Assembly: GCA_006384855.1 (NCBI GenBank)
Contig: VCJN01002273.1
Location: 1-64,000, forward strand
Length of the DNA: 64,000 bases
Source of the DNA: Tetraselmis striata
Taxonomy: Eukaryota; Chlorophyta; Chlorodendrophyceae; Chlorodendrales; Chlorodendraceae
Direction: 5' to 3'
Positions 1 to 10,703 of this stretch are shown here, in pieces. The notes under the pieces are model-generated. The model did not search any database. It was not told where the DNA came from and saw only the letters and a program-made list of their open reading frames with translations. Numbering within the stretch: the first letter of the stretch is position 1; each line of letters begins with the position of its first letter. The position numbers and the translations under genes are program-made.

Positions 1-1262
1 GTTACCGAGTGGGTGTTGGAGGACTACGGCGGGGCGACCCAGTGGCGCGCTGTTTTCGAGGACGGTGATACTGTGGACCATCTGCGTTCAGAGGTGAGTG
101 GGCCCGGCATGTGTGCTGGTGGCACCACTCACCTGCGGTTGTATGGAATCACACGCACCCGCCCGGTCGGCGTGGCAGGTTGTGGAGGCTATGGCGGCTG
201 CCCAGGAGCACCCCCTGTGGATGCGGACGGGGAGGCTCGCTAGGTAACCGTCCCTGGAGGCGATGACCTTTTCGCGCAGCAGATCAACCGCATGAAGGCG
301 CATCGCCTCTACAGGGAACCCAACCCCAACAAGAAGCCCCCCCCCTCTTGCTTCCTCCTCCGCCGCGTGCACCCATACCCACCCACCCACACCCCCCCAC
401 ACACACACTCACACTCGCACTCACAGCGACCCACCCACACACACATGGGTACATGGCCTCAGAGGACGCTGGCCCCGGCGCCGTGGAGACGCCCATCCGG
501 TTGGTTGGGAGCGCATCCGCTGCGTGGGAGGACGCGGTGGACTTCAAGGACCAGTCGGAGAAGCTGCTGGACGACGTCCGACGTACGGTGCAGGGCTCGC
601 ACTCGTATGCGCCCATACTTGCGGGGTGGGGTGCGGTCCTGCCGGGCAGGACCCCCAGCGGTGGCGCTGGGGGGCTCTTGGCCTACAAGGCGGCGTCGCT
701 TCGCAACGGCGACAAGCCCCGGCTTCCCTGGGGGGGGGGGGGGGGGGGGGGAGACGGGGAGACGTCGAGAGACAACTCCTTCTTTGTGTACAAGATGTTG
801 AAGCAAGTCCCCGACGCCGACCCACCCCCCTACACCAGCACCGAGGAGCTGGAGAGCGAGGAGGAGCTGCCAAGAAACATGCTGGCGGAGCGCGAAGACG
901 CCAAGTACTACATACACCACCATGGTCGCGCGAGCTCAACACTTCTACCTTGCCACGCCACCGCCCCCGCCAAGGGCTGACTCGGACAACAGCCGTGCCA
1001 GCGCGCGGCCCATTCGGGCTGCATTGTGTACGGTGTGGACGCCGGAACGAGCCCACACTGCCGTGGGCTTGGACGTGTGGAGAGTGCCGGGCGGCGGTGG
1101 TGGTTCCGGCGGGGAGGAGGCCCTTGTCCTACTAGATGGTCCGGGCATCCGCAAGACATGCCGACATGTCCTCCGCGAAGGCTGCCGACTTGGGCGTCGA
1201 CGCCGGGGAGCTGCGGGTGGCGGGGATCCACTCGAGGTCGCAGGACGGTGCGCGAAGGGGGG
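1..1262 (+). CDS. Unrecognised partial gene with a Cys4 zinc-ribbon-like motif
   Basis: The window opens inside an exon reading VTEWVLEDYGGATQWRAVFE that ends at a GTGAGT donor (94). A phase-compatible continuation starts at 179 after CAG and reads VVEAMAAAQEHPLWMRTG. Further coding-like blocks follow at about 255-330 (DDLFAQQINRMKAHRLYRE), 520-640 and 775-940 (NSFFVYKMLKQVPDADPPPY, then a Glu-rich stretch). A C-x2-C...C-x2-C motif lies at about 1024-1090 (HCVRCGRRNEP...TCGEC), and a last block at about 1136-1240 reads KAADLGVDAGELRVAG. The blocks are not all in one frame, and a CA-rich stretch and a G tract lie between them, so introns or decay are both possible. The first exon's W-x-V-x-FEDGD pattern resembles tudor/chromo-like modules common in algal transposon proteins (inference). 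No family is recognised. Confidence 0.4.
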
Positions 1263-1397
1263 GGGGGGGGGGGTAGGCGGGGCAGCGGTGGCTACCGAGT
1301 GAGGCTTACCATCGTTTGCAATAGCAACGCAGCCTTTCCGGTTGCATAGTGTGACGCCGCCTGGATGTAACCCAGCAGTAAGCGCAAAGTGCAAGTG

Positions 1398-2015
1398 TTA
1401 CACGCCCGTGTATGTGCCCCACCCAATGACATTGCGCCCGACCTCACTGACGGCGCTCTCCTTCATCCCCTGGGCCGTCCGCCGCCTCACCCTGCGCACC
1501 CTACCAGCCGCGCGTGCCTTCTCGGAAGCCTCACACACGGCGGCGCGAGTCGCGTCGTGGAACGCGTCCCTGACATGGCGGAACGCCGCCCTCACCGCGG
1601 CCGTGGTCGGGCAGGGGACTGCCCGCTGATGGGTCGCCATGCATGGGTACTTGGGGCCGCACAAAGCCGGGGTGCCGTCGCAGCAACACTCCTTGTCCGT
1701 CCGTTGGCCGCAGTACACGCATGACGGGCGTCCGGCCAGGACACGCATATGACAGTGCATGTGGCCGCCTCCCGCCACTGCTCGTAGTGCTCCGGTCAAC
1801 ATGGCGACGAGCAAGTCGGCATGTCCCGCAGGTGGCTGCGGGGCGGGTGGCGCGAGCGCTGCCTCGCTCGCCTCGACAACCCCCTCAGCCCTATCAGTCG
1901 CCTCGACCACGGCCTCCTCCGCCTCCTGACGCGGCGCATCAGGCGCATCATCGTCGACTGGCAGGGCGTCCCCCCCCCCCCCTCCGCAACGGCGCCGTCG
2001 GCGGTGGCCGACGCC
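1398..2015 (-). CDS. Cys-rich C-terminal fragment, possibly of a piggyBac-type transposase
   Basis: An open reading on the minus strand starts in an acidic, Ala/Glu-rich segment (DDAPDAPRQEAEEAVVEATD) and leads to a cysteine cluster at about 1630-1725. The cluster contains CVYCGQR, then KECCCDG, then ALCGPKYPCMATHQ, followed by a basic tail. The spacing C-x2-C, CC, C-x5-C and a terminal His recalls the C-terminal cysteine-rich domain of piggyBac/PGBD transposases (family knowledge). No DDE catalytic core is recognisable upstream, so this would be a remnant. An unrelated zinc-binding protein is equally possible. Confidence 0.35.
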   Translation of the reverse strand, partial: GVGHRRRRRCGGGGGDALPVDDDAPDAPRQEAEEAVVEATDRAEGVVEASEAALAPPAPQPPAGHADLLVAMLTGALRAVAGGGHMHCHMRVLAGRPSCVYCGQRTDKECCCDGTPALCGPKYPCMATHQRAVPCPTTAAVRAAFRHVRDAFHDATRAAVCEASEKARAAGRVRRVRRRTAQGMKESAVSEVGRNVIGWGTYTGV

Positions 2016-3006
2016 GTCGTGGCGGGGTGCTGTGAGGAGGTGGCCCTAGACATAGGTTGGGCCGGCACCGCCATGTGTTGCTCCACATGCGGTGCGGTTG
2101 CGGTTGCGGTGCGGTTCCTGACGCGACAGCTCCGTCGCACAGGTACCGGCGCCGGCACCCCACGCCTGCTGCGCTTACCACCAACCGGTATGTTTCCTTT
2201 GGGAGGCGGTTCATCCGCGTCGGAGGTGAGCGGCGGTGCCGGTGTGGGTGTGGATACTGCCCGGCCATTAGGGCTCCCGCCGCCCGCCGCTCCGCCGACC
2301 CACGCCGCGGCGTGTGCTGCGCCCCGCATAGTCGTCTCGAATATATTATACATGACGCGGGGACGGGGGGGGGGGGGGGGGGGGGGGGGATTCGTGCGTT
2401 TCGTATGTCGGCGGAACGGCGTGCGAAGCTGCGGCTGGCGAAGGTGGTGGAAATAAGCGTGGCGGCGTCGGCGGCGTATTACCGTGCGTGCATGCGTGCG
2501 CAACCCCGCGGCAGCAAGCGCCGGACTCGGCGTGTGCCGGCGGTAGAGCTGCGATGCGAAGCCATGGACACGGTACGGGATGCCAAGTCTGGCTAAGCAA
2601 CTGCCGAGGCTGGCGGCTTAACCCTCATGTCCGGCGGCTGAGGGACGGGAAGTGCGTAGAAGTTGATCGGCAAAGCGGGCATATAAGCCTGGCTGTACTA
2701 GGTTCCTATTAAGTAATGGCGGTTTGTGCTAAGTAATTCGTAGGGGTGGACCATGCAGCGCAGGTAGGGGGCGGTATAAATGAGGCCGGGCATATATACT
2801 GCTCCACGAAACGACACTGTCGCACGTACGTGTAGTTGAATAGACCCCCCCCCCCCCCCTCCCCCCCACCCCCCGCCGGGTCGGCCCGCCGACCCGCCAC
2901 GGCATGTAATATATGTCATGCATCGCCGGGGTATGTGTCAGTGCCCCGCTTCCCCCCCCCCCCCCCCCCCCCCCCATTTACACTTGTGCACTCATTAAGT
3001 TTGGGC
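2016..3006. other. No firm gene; long G and C tracts
   Basis: This stretch holds 25 consecutive G at about 2365-2389 and two C-rich tracts at about 2845-2876 and 2952-2975. Open readings here are GC-driven and low complexity. I see no supportable gene. Confidence 0.5.
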
Positions 3007-4494
3007 TGGTTTCGGAGCAGTACATGTACGTATGTATATACATACAATGGAACGTAGGACCTGCGCAGAAAGAGGCGGGGCTGGCGGAGTGCATTGGGGG
3101 TGCGTAGAGTAGCGTGTTGGTGAGATTCGGGGTGCATCGGACGCCGGATGCCCATCCACCCAGCGTAAAAGACGCGTACGTAATATCCACACTATATATA
3201 TTCACACTCAAATGTGTGAAAACCGGACATTCCGTGGCGGATGGATGGGAATACGGCGTCCGATGCAGCCAAAACCCCAGCAACACGCTATTCTATGCAC
3301 GGCCAATGCACTCCGCCAGCACCGCCTCATTCTCTGTCGATTTCGAAAACGCCTTCACATTATCCACCGCTAATTGCAATTGCCACCGTGTAATGTTGTC
3401 ACGATGTGGGCACACAACAACACTTACTACCGGTTCCGACGCGGATGGAGGCGGGGCTTGCGGAGTGCACTGGCGGTGCACAGGCTAGCGTGCTGCAAAT
3501 ACTTGGGGTGCATCGGACGCCGGATGCCCATCCACCCAGCGTAAAAGACGCGTAATATTCACACTATATTCACACACAAATGTGTGAAAACCGGACATTC
3601 CGTGCCGGATGGGTGGGAATACGGCGTCCGATGCAGCCAAAACCCCAGCAACACGCTATTCTATGCACCGCCAATGCACTCCGCCAGCACCGCCTCATTC
3701 TCTGTCGATTTCGAAAACGCCTTCACATTATCCACCGCTAATTGCAATTGCCACCGTGTAATGTTGTCACAATGTGCGCACACAACAACACTTACTACCG
3801 GTTCCGACGCGCATGGAGGCGGGGCTTGCGGAGTGCATTGGCGGTGCGTAGAGTAGCGTGCTGCAAATACTTGGGGTGCATCGGACGCCGGATGCCCATC
3901 CACCCGGCGTAAAAGACGCGTAATATTCACACTATATTCACACACAAATGTGTGAAACCCGGTCATTCCGTGCCGGATGGGTGGGAATACGGCGTCCGAT
4001 GCAGCCAAAACCCCAGCAACACGCTATTCTATGCACCGCCAATGCACTCCGCCAGCACTGCCTCATTCTCTGTCGATTTCGAAAACGCCTTCACATTATC
4101 CACCGCTAATTGCAATTGCCACCGTGTAATGTTGTCACGATGTGCGCACACAACAACACTTACTACCGGTTTCGACGCGGATGGAGGCGGGGCTTGCGGA
4201 GTGCATTGGCGGTGCGTAGAGTAGCGTGCTGCAAATACTTGGGGTGCATCGGACGCCGGATGCCCATCCACCCGGCGTAAAAGACGCGTAATATTCACAC
4301 TATATTCACACACAAATGTGTGAAAACCGGACATTCCGTGCCGGATGGGTGGGAATACGGCGTCTGATGCAGCCAAAACCCCAAGAACACGCTATTCTAT
4401 GCACCGCCAATGCACTCCATCCGCAACCCCCGCCTCATTCCCAGTCGTACGTGCTTGTGCACACGCACGGAATGCTAACACTGCTCCGAAACCA
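3007..4494. repeat. Foldback element containing a tandem array of 368-376 bp units
   Basis: Units start at 3072, 3448, 3816 and 4184 (spacings 376, 368, 368), and a last partial unit ends near 4439. Within each unit two arms of about 88 bp face each other: the stretch from GAGGCGGGGCTTGCGGAGTG to GATGCCCATCCA is repeated in reverse complement around a spacer of about 60 bp containing TATTCACACTATATTCACAC. The whole array is bounded by an inverted 15-mer, TGGTTTCGGAGCAGT at 3007-3021 and its complement at 4480-4494. No long coding frame matches a known family; open readings across the units simply repeat with the units. The structure fits a foldback or MITE-like DNA element whose inside has been tandemly amplified. 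Confidence 0.85.
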
Positions 4495-4595
4495 CTGTCA
4501 CATACCCCGCTCATTGGGTACCGATTGCGGCGCATGCACGGCTAGATATTTGCTTACATAAACCGGTGGGGGGGGGGGGGGGGCACAGTGTCCCG

Positions 4596-6375
4596 CTACT
4601 CACCATGCATTGGATTAAAGCGACGATTGCAAACAAGATGAGGAGGCGCGAATGAAATGCTGCGAAACCACGCGATGTGCCCGGTGACCTCCATATCCAG
4701 CACGTCCACCGATGCAAGTAATAAGGACAAGACCCCCCCCCCCCCCCTCCACCCCGCCAAAGTGGAGGAAGTGTAGGAGTACAACCGGAGCATGACGTGA
4801 TCCATTGTCGCTTATTTACAAGCACGGGCGGTGCTGCCAGACCCGATCGTCTACGGCGGGATGGAGGCGGCAGCGGCAACAGCACGAGCCGCAGCCTCAA
4901 CAACAAGCCGCAGCTCCTTCGCTCTGGCATGGATGCTGGCGTAGTCCTCGTCACTGTACAAATGGTTTGGCAACACAGCATGATCCCCAAAGTGGGCCAC
5001 ATACTGCGCCGCCAACTCGTGATTGCGTTTCTCCGCAGCATCACTGCGGGGGGTGATGTGTGGGTAGAGTGCCTCGTTGTAGGCTGCCAGGAGCGGCGTG
5101 TACTGGGTAGGGTCGTCCGCACGGCCGCGGCCGGGCAGTCCCAGAAGGTTCCCCTGCCCGTACAAGCGGACATTGCCACGCCCGTGACACTTGGGACATG
5201 GGTTACCGCTGGGCAACTCAACTGGGGCGCCCACGGGCCCGCGGTGCGTCGTGTCCGACCCAAACATGTACCCATGGTATTATTCCATGTAGGGCATGTC
5301 CTCCTCGGGGACACCCATGCCACGCTCCAAGTCCTCCATGGGCTGCATGAAGTTCTTGTGGCTCATGATGAAGTCGGCAGCTCCCGGATTTGCCTCCGCC
5401 AGCGTCCTCTCCGTAAGGCAGTGATGCTCGTGGCCCTTTTCATGTCACTCAACACATGGATGGCACTCAGTCCCCGCCCCCGCCCCCGCCCCCGCCACCG
5501 GCCTGGGTGGGTGGGGGGGGGGGGGGGGGGCGCACCGGGTACCGAATGAGCTTCACGGCATCTGTGAAGCTCACTTCTGGCCCGCGGTACACCTCAGTGG
5601 GGCGGCAGTGGCACGTGCATGCAAGGATGGCCTGCAGATTTGGAGCTTGCCCATCAATGTAGGTGATCTGAGCGGGGGCATCCGCCGGGGTGAACAGCAA
5701 CGCGATCACCGGCCACGACCGAAACCCTGGTGCTACCTCGCCGGCCTTCTCGGCACCAGCCACGAAAGCGCGCCGCAATTCCAGCAAGGCGGCAAACAAG
5801 GCCTTCCTGCAAGGCACACGCTCAGAATAAGCGACGCACGAGTTAGGGGTTGAAGGGGGCGGGGGGGGGGCACCTCTTCATCTGCCTCTGCTTTTTGCCG
5901 ACCCAGGTCTCAAGCGCACTCCTTGCCCAATGCCACAGCTTCCACGGGTCGACTTTGCCCTCCTTTTCTCCCGTCATACGGCTTCACCTGCGTGTGGTCT
6001 GCAACGTCTAGGTCTTCCGGGGGCAGGATGACCTGTTGGTGTCAGGGGCACACACACCATGCTTAACACCATGCTCATAACCACGACGTTTGTACTCCCT
6101 TCCGCTCCGCCGCGTCCTTCGCTGAAACCAACTAGGTCTTGTGCGATGTGCGACAACAAACCCACATCTAGCAGCCCGGGAGCGTTCATATCCGGGTATG
6201 GCGTCGGGACCTCATTAGGGAACCTTCTCAGCAAGGCATGCGCGTCGTCTTGTCCGAGAAGCCTCCAGAACTCCAGGTGTACGGGGTCATAGGTACCACC
6301 GTCATGTAGCCACCGCTCGAGGTAGGCTTGCAACCTCGTCGTCGCATCTTTATCAGCGAGGAGCTCGGGGATTTA
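4596..6375 (-). pseudogene. Unrecognised multi-exon gene, apparently degraded
   Basis: Several minus-strand blocks have clear coding character. One at about 6375-6110 runs from IPELLADKDATTRLQAYLER through LEFWRLLGQDDAHALLRRFP. One near 6010-5875 includes GKVDPWKLWHWARSALETWV and ends at a donor, GTG followed by a C tract. One at about 5815-5540 includes RSWPVIALLFTPADAPAQIT and ends with KLIRYP at GTGCGC plus a C tract. One at about 5395-4850 includes a CPKCHGRGN motif, and a last one is near 4715-4610. A frame change inside the second block and an in-frame TAA (complement near 5278-5280) just before HGYMFGSD suggest decay. The organisation looks like a real spliced gene, perhaps transposon-encoded, but I do not recognise the family. 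Confidence 0.5.
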
Positions 6376-6484
6376 AAATTGTTTGACATGGCGGCAGGTT
6401 TGATGGGGGGGGGGGGGTGCCCACGCATGGGGATTTGCGGCGCTGGGTGGAGCGGCGGACACTCACCCGTTCCGCCCCTACATG

Positions 6485-6572
6485 TCGTGCACATCTTCGT
6501 GCACATCGGTGCACACCGCTGTTGCACACCGGTGCGCACATCCGCGCACATTCGTCGCGCACATATACACGC
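6485..6572. repeat. GTGCACA-type minisatellite
   Basis: Short degenerate repeats built on GTGCACAYCnnTGCACA and CGCACATTCG follow one another here. No function is visible. Confidence 0.6.
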
Positions 6573-6703
6573 GCGCCCTACCGCATATATTATCCCGGAT
6601 TCACTCGGTGAAACCACGTATTCATTACGCCGTGCCGCTTCAACAATAAAAATTGCGAAATTACCCCGACACAATGCCGCACCGACTAGCTCTTGACAAT
6701 ACG

Positions 6704-6717
6704 TGCATATAAATAGT
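6704..6717 (+). promoter_or_regulatory. Possible TATA box
   Basis: GCATATAAATAGTAG lies about 130 bp upstream of an ATG at 6838 in a favourable context. This is motif evidence only. Confidence 0.3.
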
Positions 6718-6837
6718 AGTGGCGCGCTGCTCCTCGCCTCCGATGTGTCGTTGACTGCTGCGGAAGGCGGTCGTCGACTGGGTGTTAGTTTCTCCACCTC
6801 GGCCGCCCCCCCGCCCCCCTTCACCGCTCACAGCGCC

Positions 6838-7125
6838 ATGGCAGACCTCGTCCCCCGGGCAAAAGAGGGCGGCGAGCCTTGTTGTCTCGCGTGTCCGCGC
6901 CGCCGGCATCGAGGAGGACGAGAAAGACATGAGGAAACGCGTGACAAAGTCGGCGCGCAACAAAACACTCCACCCTCCACATTAGCACGCACCCACGCGT
7001 GGCTAACTTGTGCCGCGCGCAGGTTCGTCCGGGAGCGCCGTAAGGCCCACCTCAACGCCAAGGCTTCCACAGTGCCAGCGGCGCAACTCGTGGTGGCCGA
7101 GGAGGCCGCATCCTCAGCCGCTTAA
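6838..7125 (+). CDS. Hypothetical small protein
   Basis: An open reading from MADLVPRAKEGGEPCCLACP to a stop at 7123-7125 ends in an alanine-rich tail. An AG acceptor-like site at about 7021 precedes FVRERRKAHLNAKAS, and a second frame upstream (RVRAAGIEEDEKDMRKRV) is also coding-like, so the true gene may be spliced differently. No domain is recognised. The possible TATA box upstream is the only regulatory hint. Confidence 0.25.
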   Translation: MADLVPRAKEGGEPCCLACPRRRHRGGRERHEETRDKVGAQQNTPPSTLARTHAWLTCAARRFVRERRKAHLNAKASTVPAAQLVVAEEAASSAA

Positions 7126-7197
7126 AGGCGAAACGATTGTGGCTTGTTGTGGGCGTCTGGGCGCAGGGGGCGTCCCGACGCCAAGGTAAGGAAGCTC

Positions 7198-7395
7198 ATG
7201 GCGGCGTCGTCGACGGCACAGCCTCCCGGGGTGGTGAAGACACTGGCGGAAGACAAGAAGCGGAAGAGGCCAGTGAAGAAGCGCCGAGGTAAGAAACTGA
7301 CGGTCGCGGAGTCGGAGGCGGAGGCGGAGGCGGAGGCAGCGAGATCGTCGAAGCGGAGGGTCCCCCGGGCACGCAAGAACAAGAACAAGCGGTAG
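7198..7395 (+). CDS. Lys/Arg-rich hypothetical protein segment
   Basis: The frame reads MAASSTAQPPGVVKTLAEDK and then clusters of basic residues (KKRKRPVKKRRGKK, RARKNKNKR) around an alternating Glu-Ala run, ending at TAG 7393-7395. The composition fits a nuclear or nucleolar targeting tail. It may be the final exon of the preceding open reading. A family cannot be named. Confidence 0.3.
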   Translation: MAASSTAQPPGVVKTLAEDKKRKRPVKKRRGKKLTVAESEAEAEAEAARSSKRRVPRARKNKNKR

Positions 7396-8062
7396 CCCCC
7401 GCCCCCTTACCCCCCTCCCCTCACTCCCCCGGCGGGAGCGGCGGGCGGCGGGGGGGGGGGGGGGGGGGGGGCGGCGGGGGGACCACGCCCGCCCGCCTCC
7501 CCCCCCCCCCCCCCCCCCGCCCCCCGCCACATGCCCTGACGGCAGATGTCGCGAATATTGTAATTCAAACATTCTTCGGCAAACCGTTGCCTGCCCCCGC
7601 CCTCCCCGCCCTCGCGAATATTTATGTAACGTGAGCACTCTTTGGCAAAACATGGCAGCCAAACCGCCCATCTGATGACCTTTGATCGGACGGCTGGCAT
7701 GCCCGTTCAGCAGTACTAGCTATAATGTACACAAAACTCCCCACTGCTACCAAATACGTACGGCTGCGATTTGCGCTCCCACGTATTAATAGTCGTAGTT
7801 ATCCACAGGACGACTCGTCATCGCGCCCGGGTTCGTACTAGATACCCGGTACCGGCTTAATAAATATATCGCGTACTACCCGGTACTGCACGGACAACCT
7901 CGTACCTTATACGTCAGTGCCATGTAACAATCCACCGGGCTAGTACGACTACCAGAATGATGACAAAAAGGATTTATCGCCCGCCGGCAATAACGCCGGA
8001 CGTACTCGCACGTAACTGGATGGACGTGCCGCCACCAGCAGCAGCCTTCACGGATAAATAAT
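7396..8062. other. No gene seen; G and C tracts, AT-rich spacer
   Basis: A G tract at about 7450-7471 is followed by a C tract at about 7500-7518, then AT-richer DNA with no supportable reading frame. The last 15 bases are the left copy of the target duplication flanking the next element. Confidence 0.5.
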
Positions 8063-9023
8063 GAGGTGATTACATGAGCTAGACACAACATTCAAGAAAT
8101 CCACACAGAAATCCAGAAGGAAATCCAGAAGGAAATCCAGCTACGGGCCAACAGAGGCGGGAACCGCCATGGTAGCCTCCGACCATGCATCGCCACTACC
8201 AGCTAGCCGCCGCTCCACGCAGCAGGGACGCTCTCCCCAGCACACAATCCCGGGCCACTCCAATAGCGGCACTAGGCCGAATGTAATGTGAAGGCGCCGA
8301 CAGGAAAGGAGCTTCGAAGTTGAGGTCTCGCAGCAAGGAGCGGAAGTGGGGGGGTCCAACCCAGAACGGGGCGCCACGGGCGTGCTACAGACGCAGACCA
8401 CCCAACGCCAGATGCGCCGCCAGCTCGGTCGCGTCCTTTTCCGCCAAACGTAGAACGCCTTCCCCAGCACAACATCCCGGGCCACTCCAATAGCGGCGCT
8501 GAGCCGAATGTGATGTGGAGGCGCCGACAGGACAGGAAGGGAGAAAGTGCTCAACGAGTAGGGAATGCAGAGCCGACCGGGCCAGCAACGACGTAAGACG
8601 CCGGTGTCCAGCGCGCTTTGTTCCGCCCATCGCCAGATCCGCCGCCAGCTCGGTCGCGTCCCCTTCCGCAGAACGTAGAACTCCCTTCCCAGCACAACAT
8701 CCCGGGCCACTCCAATAGCGGCACTAGGCCGAATGTAATGTGGAGGCGCCGACAGGACAGGAAGGGAGAGGGTGCTCAAAGAACAGCGAACATGGACTTG
8801 ACCGGACCAGCAACGACGTAAGACGCCGGTGTCCAGCTCACACTGCCCCTCCGCGGCAATGGCAGCACGGGCGGGGCCAATGCTACCAAGGCGCCACCCG
8901 TGCACGATCCCCGCCCCCATCCCCAGCCGGGGGTGGAGGCGGAGGAAGGGCCCGCGATTCCGAGGGCCGAGGACGGTCGTCGGGCCCGCGCAGGCGGCGG
9001 TGGCTGTGTGGGTGGGATATCTC
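8063..9023 (-). mobile_element. LINE-like 3'-end insertion with 15-bp target duplication
   Basis: The 15-mer TCACGGATAAATAAT occurs exactly at 8048-8062 and 9024-9038, flanking a 961-bp body, as expected of a target-primed retrotransposition. Read on the minus strand, the body ends in T-rich repeats of GGATTTCCTTCT and GGATTTCTGTGT followed by CTAGCTCATGTAATCACC. Related sequence, with the same 3' end, lies at 56.4-57.3 kb and as a short tail at 47.05-47.17 kb (both on the plus strand). No reverse transcriptase is present, so the copy is 5'-truncated. The related 57-kb copy has a reading, DLTTVIGPLNREP, that recalls the DVTV.GPL stretch near the C-terminus of algal LINE proteins. Confidence 0.7.
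8251..8930. repeat. Three tandem units of about 226 bp inside the LINE tail
   Basis: CGGGCCACTCCAATAGCGGC recurs at 8251, 8478 and 8703 with small changes (spacings 227 and 225), each followed by a related stretch containing GGCGCCGACAGGA. The 57-kb relative has two such units, so copy number varies between insertions. Confidence 0.75.
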
Positions 9024-9038
9024 TCACGGATAAATAAT

Positions 9039-10183
9039 AGTCGCTAGTAGTAGTGCTTCGTCACCCGTATGTCACATCTCATTCTCACAGTGTATTGTAT
9101 CATAATGTGCAGCCCGGCCACAATCCCCGCGGGACACCCGCACTATCGTACTGTGGAAACGGATTTTACGCATAAGACGCATAGACATACGTACCCCATG
9201 GTTTAGTACGGGCTAACGATGTTGACGATATTCGTAACGCGCCCACACCGATGCCTTCACGAGCACAAGTTATTTAGCGGCATCGCGGGCGGCTCGTGAC
9301 CTCCACACAAGTGGACGAAGGTGCGCTGCCTCAGCTAGCCCTACGTTCGCCCTAGCTAGTCGATCTAACTACCACCGCACAGTCCCCGCCGACGTCCACA
9401 TGTAAGGGCGCGCCCGACTTGGCTGATCTACTAAATGGGTTATGCTTGATATTATATATTAGCCAGCGCGTAATCCTTCTATTTTAGTCCGTATTCCAAT
9501 AGGAGGTCCCCGCGGCAAAATGATAGATCAAAATGAGATCAAGACTCGCGATTTGCGGGTGCAACGTAGCAGTCAATGTGAAATACATACTGAAAAAGTG
9601 CGAGAGGTGTTTTCCGAGACGTTCCATCTACTATCATTTTGACGAAAGGGCGGGTCCCGCGACCGACGAGCAATTTCAAGATGTAGGCTCCCGGTCCACG
9701 AGCAATTTCAAAGCGCACGGGCAAGGAGATGGTAGACTTCGGGACGACTACATGACTGCGCCACAATTGGCAGCATGCACTATCAAGGGCGGGCAACCAT
9801 ATGCTTCGGGCTCCGACCGCCCACACGTATGCGCGACGGCATGGTGCGTAGGGAGACCGTTTGGGAGACCGGGTGAGATATCCCATGCGCTTATTAGCAC
9901 GGTGCGTAGGTTGAAAATAAGAGTCGCGCTGATGACGGCGCTGCCCTCCCACTACACCACCTCGTGCGTACCCACGGCATGCTTGCCATCCTCCGGCGAC
10001 CACAGTCGCTTGCGTGGCTCAAGTATCTCAGCCGCTTTGAGGCTGATTTTGAAGCTGAAGCTGAACATGCGTCGATCTTTAAATACACCTATCGCTGAGA
10101 GCCGGGGGTCTTCCAATGCTGGAAGCTTTAAAGTTGCCTTCCGAGCCGCGCTGTGAGAACCGGCACGGCATGTTAACGGGGAC
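9039..10183. other. Intergenic; no supportable gene
   Basis: A 207-codon open frame (9533-10156, plus) is present, but its composition is unlike the spliced genes of this window and no motif is visible. It is not called. Confidence 0.4.
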
Positions 10184-10185
10184 CA

Positions 10186-10268
10186 CTGTTGGTGCCGGCC
10201 ACTGGCCCGCAGGGCCACAACATGTGCCGGCCACTGGCCCGCATGCCACAACATGTGCCGGCCACAGC
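10186..10268. repeat. Short tandem repeat of about 37 bp
   Basis: GTGCCGGCCACTGGCCCGCA followed by a CCACAACAT spacer is repeated about 2.3 times. The units contain the palindrome TGGCCGGCA-like core. Confidence 0.7.
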
Positions 10269-10703
10269 CTCGGTCTGAAGCTAAAGATGAACCCCAAGCG
10301 CATCTCGAAGATGTATGCAAAGCCATGGTGCGTTGGCTGCACCTTATACATGTACTCGGTGTACGCGTATGGGCGGATGAGCAGTAGGAGTACAAATATG
10401 TTTAGGCGTGCTAGTACATACATAAGTGAGAGGGCAGTATGAGGATGGGTGTTTATAAGCGTGCTGGTATAATTGTGATTTCCTGATATCGCCTCCTGCA
10501 GCTAGCTCGTGTAAATATAAAGTATAACTGTATAAGTGAGTGAACAGTATGAGTATGGGTGAAAATGGGTGTGCGGGTATAGGTAAGCTTGTGAGGTACT
10601 TTTGTTAGCGTCGCTATGGTATGAGAGCGTGCCTGAGGGCGAGCGGAGGGCAAGCGTGCGGCTCGACTCCGTGGTGAGTTAGTGATATAGGCGCCATCAT
10701 TAC

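Noticed and set aside
3114-4376. Repeated 90-124 codon frames in the tandem array
   Set aside because: They recur because the DNA units recur, on both strands, without codon bias.
9533-10156. 207-codon open frame on the plus strand
   Set aside because: No motif, no splice context, composition unlike the host exons, and it ends in compositionally biased sequence; likely chance.
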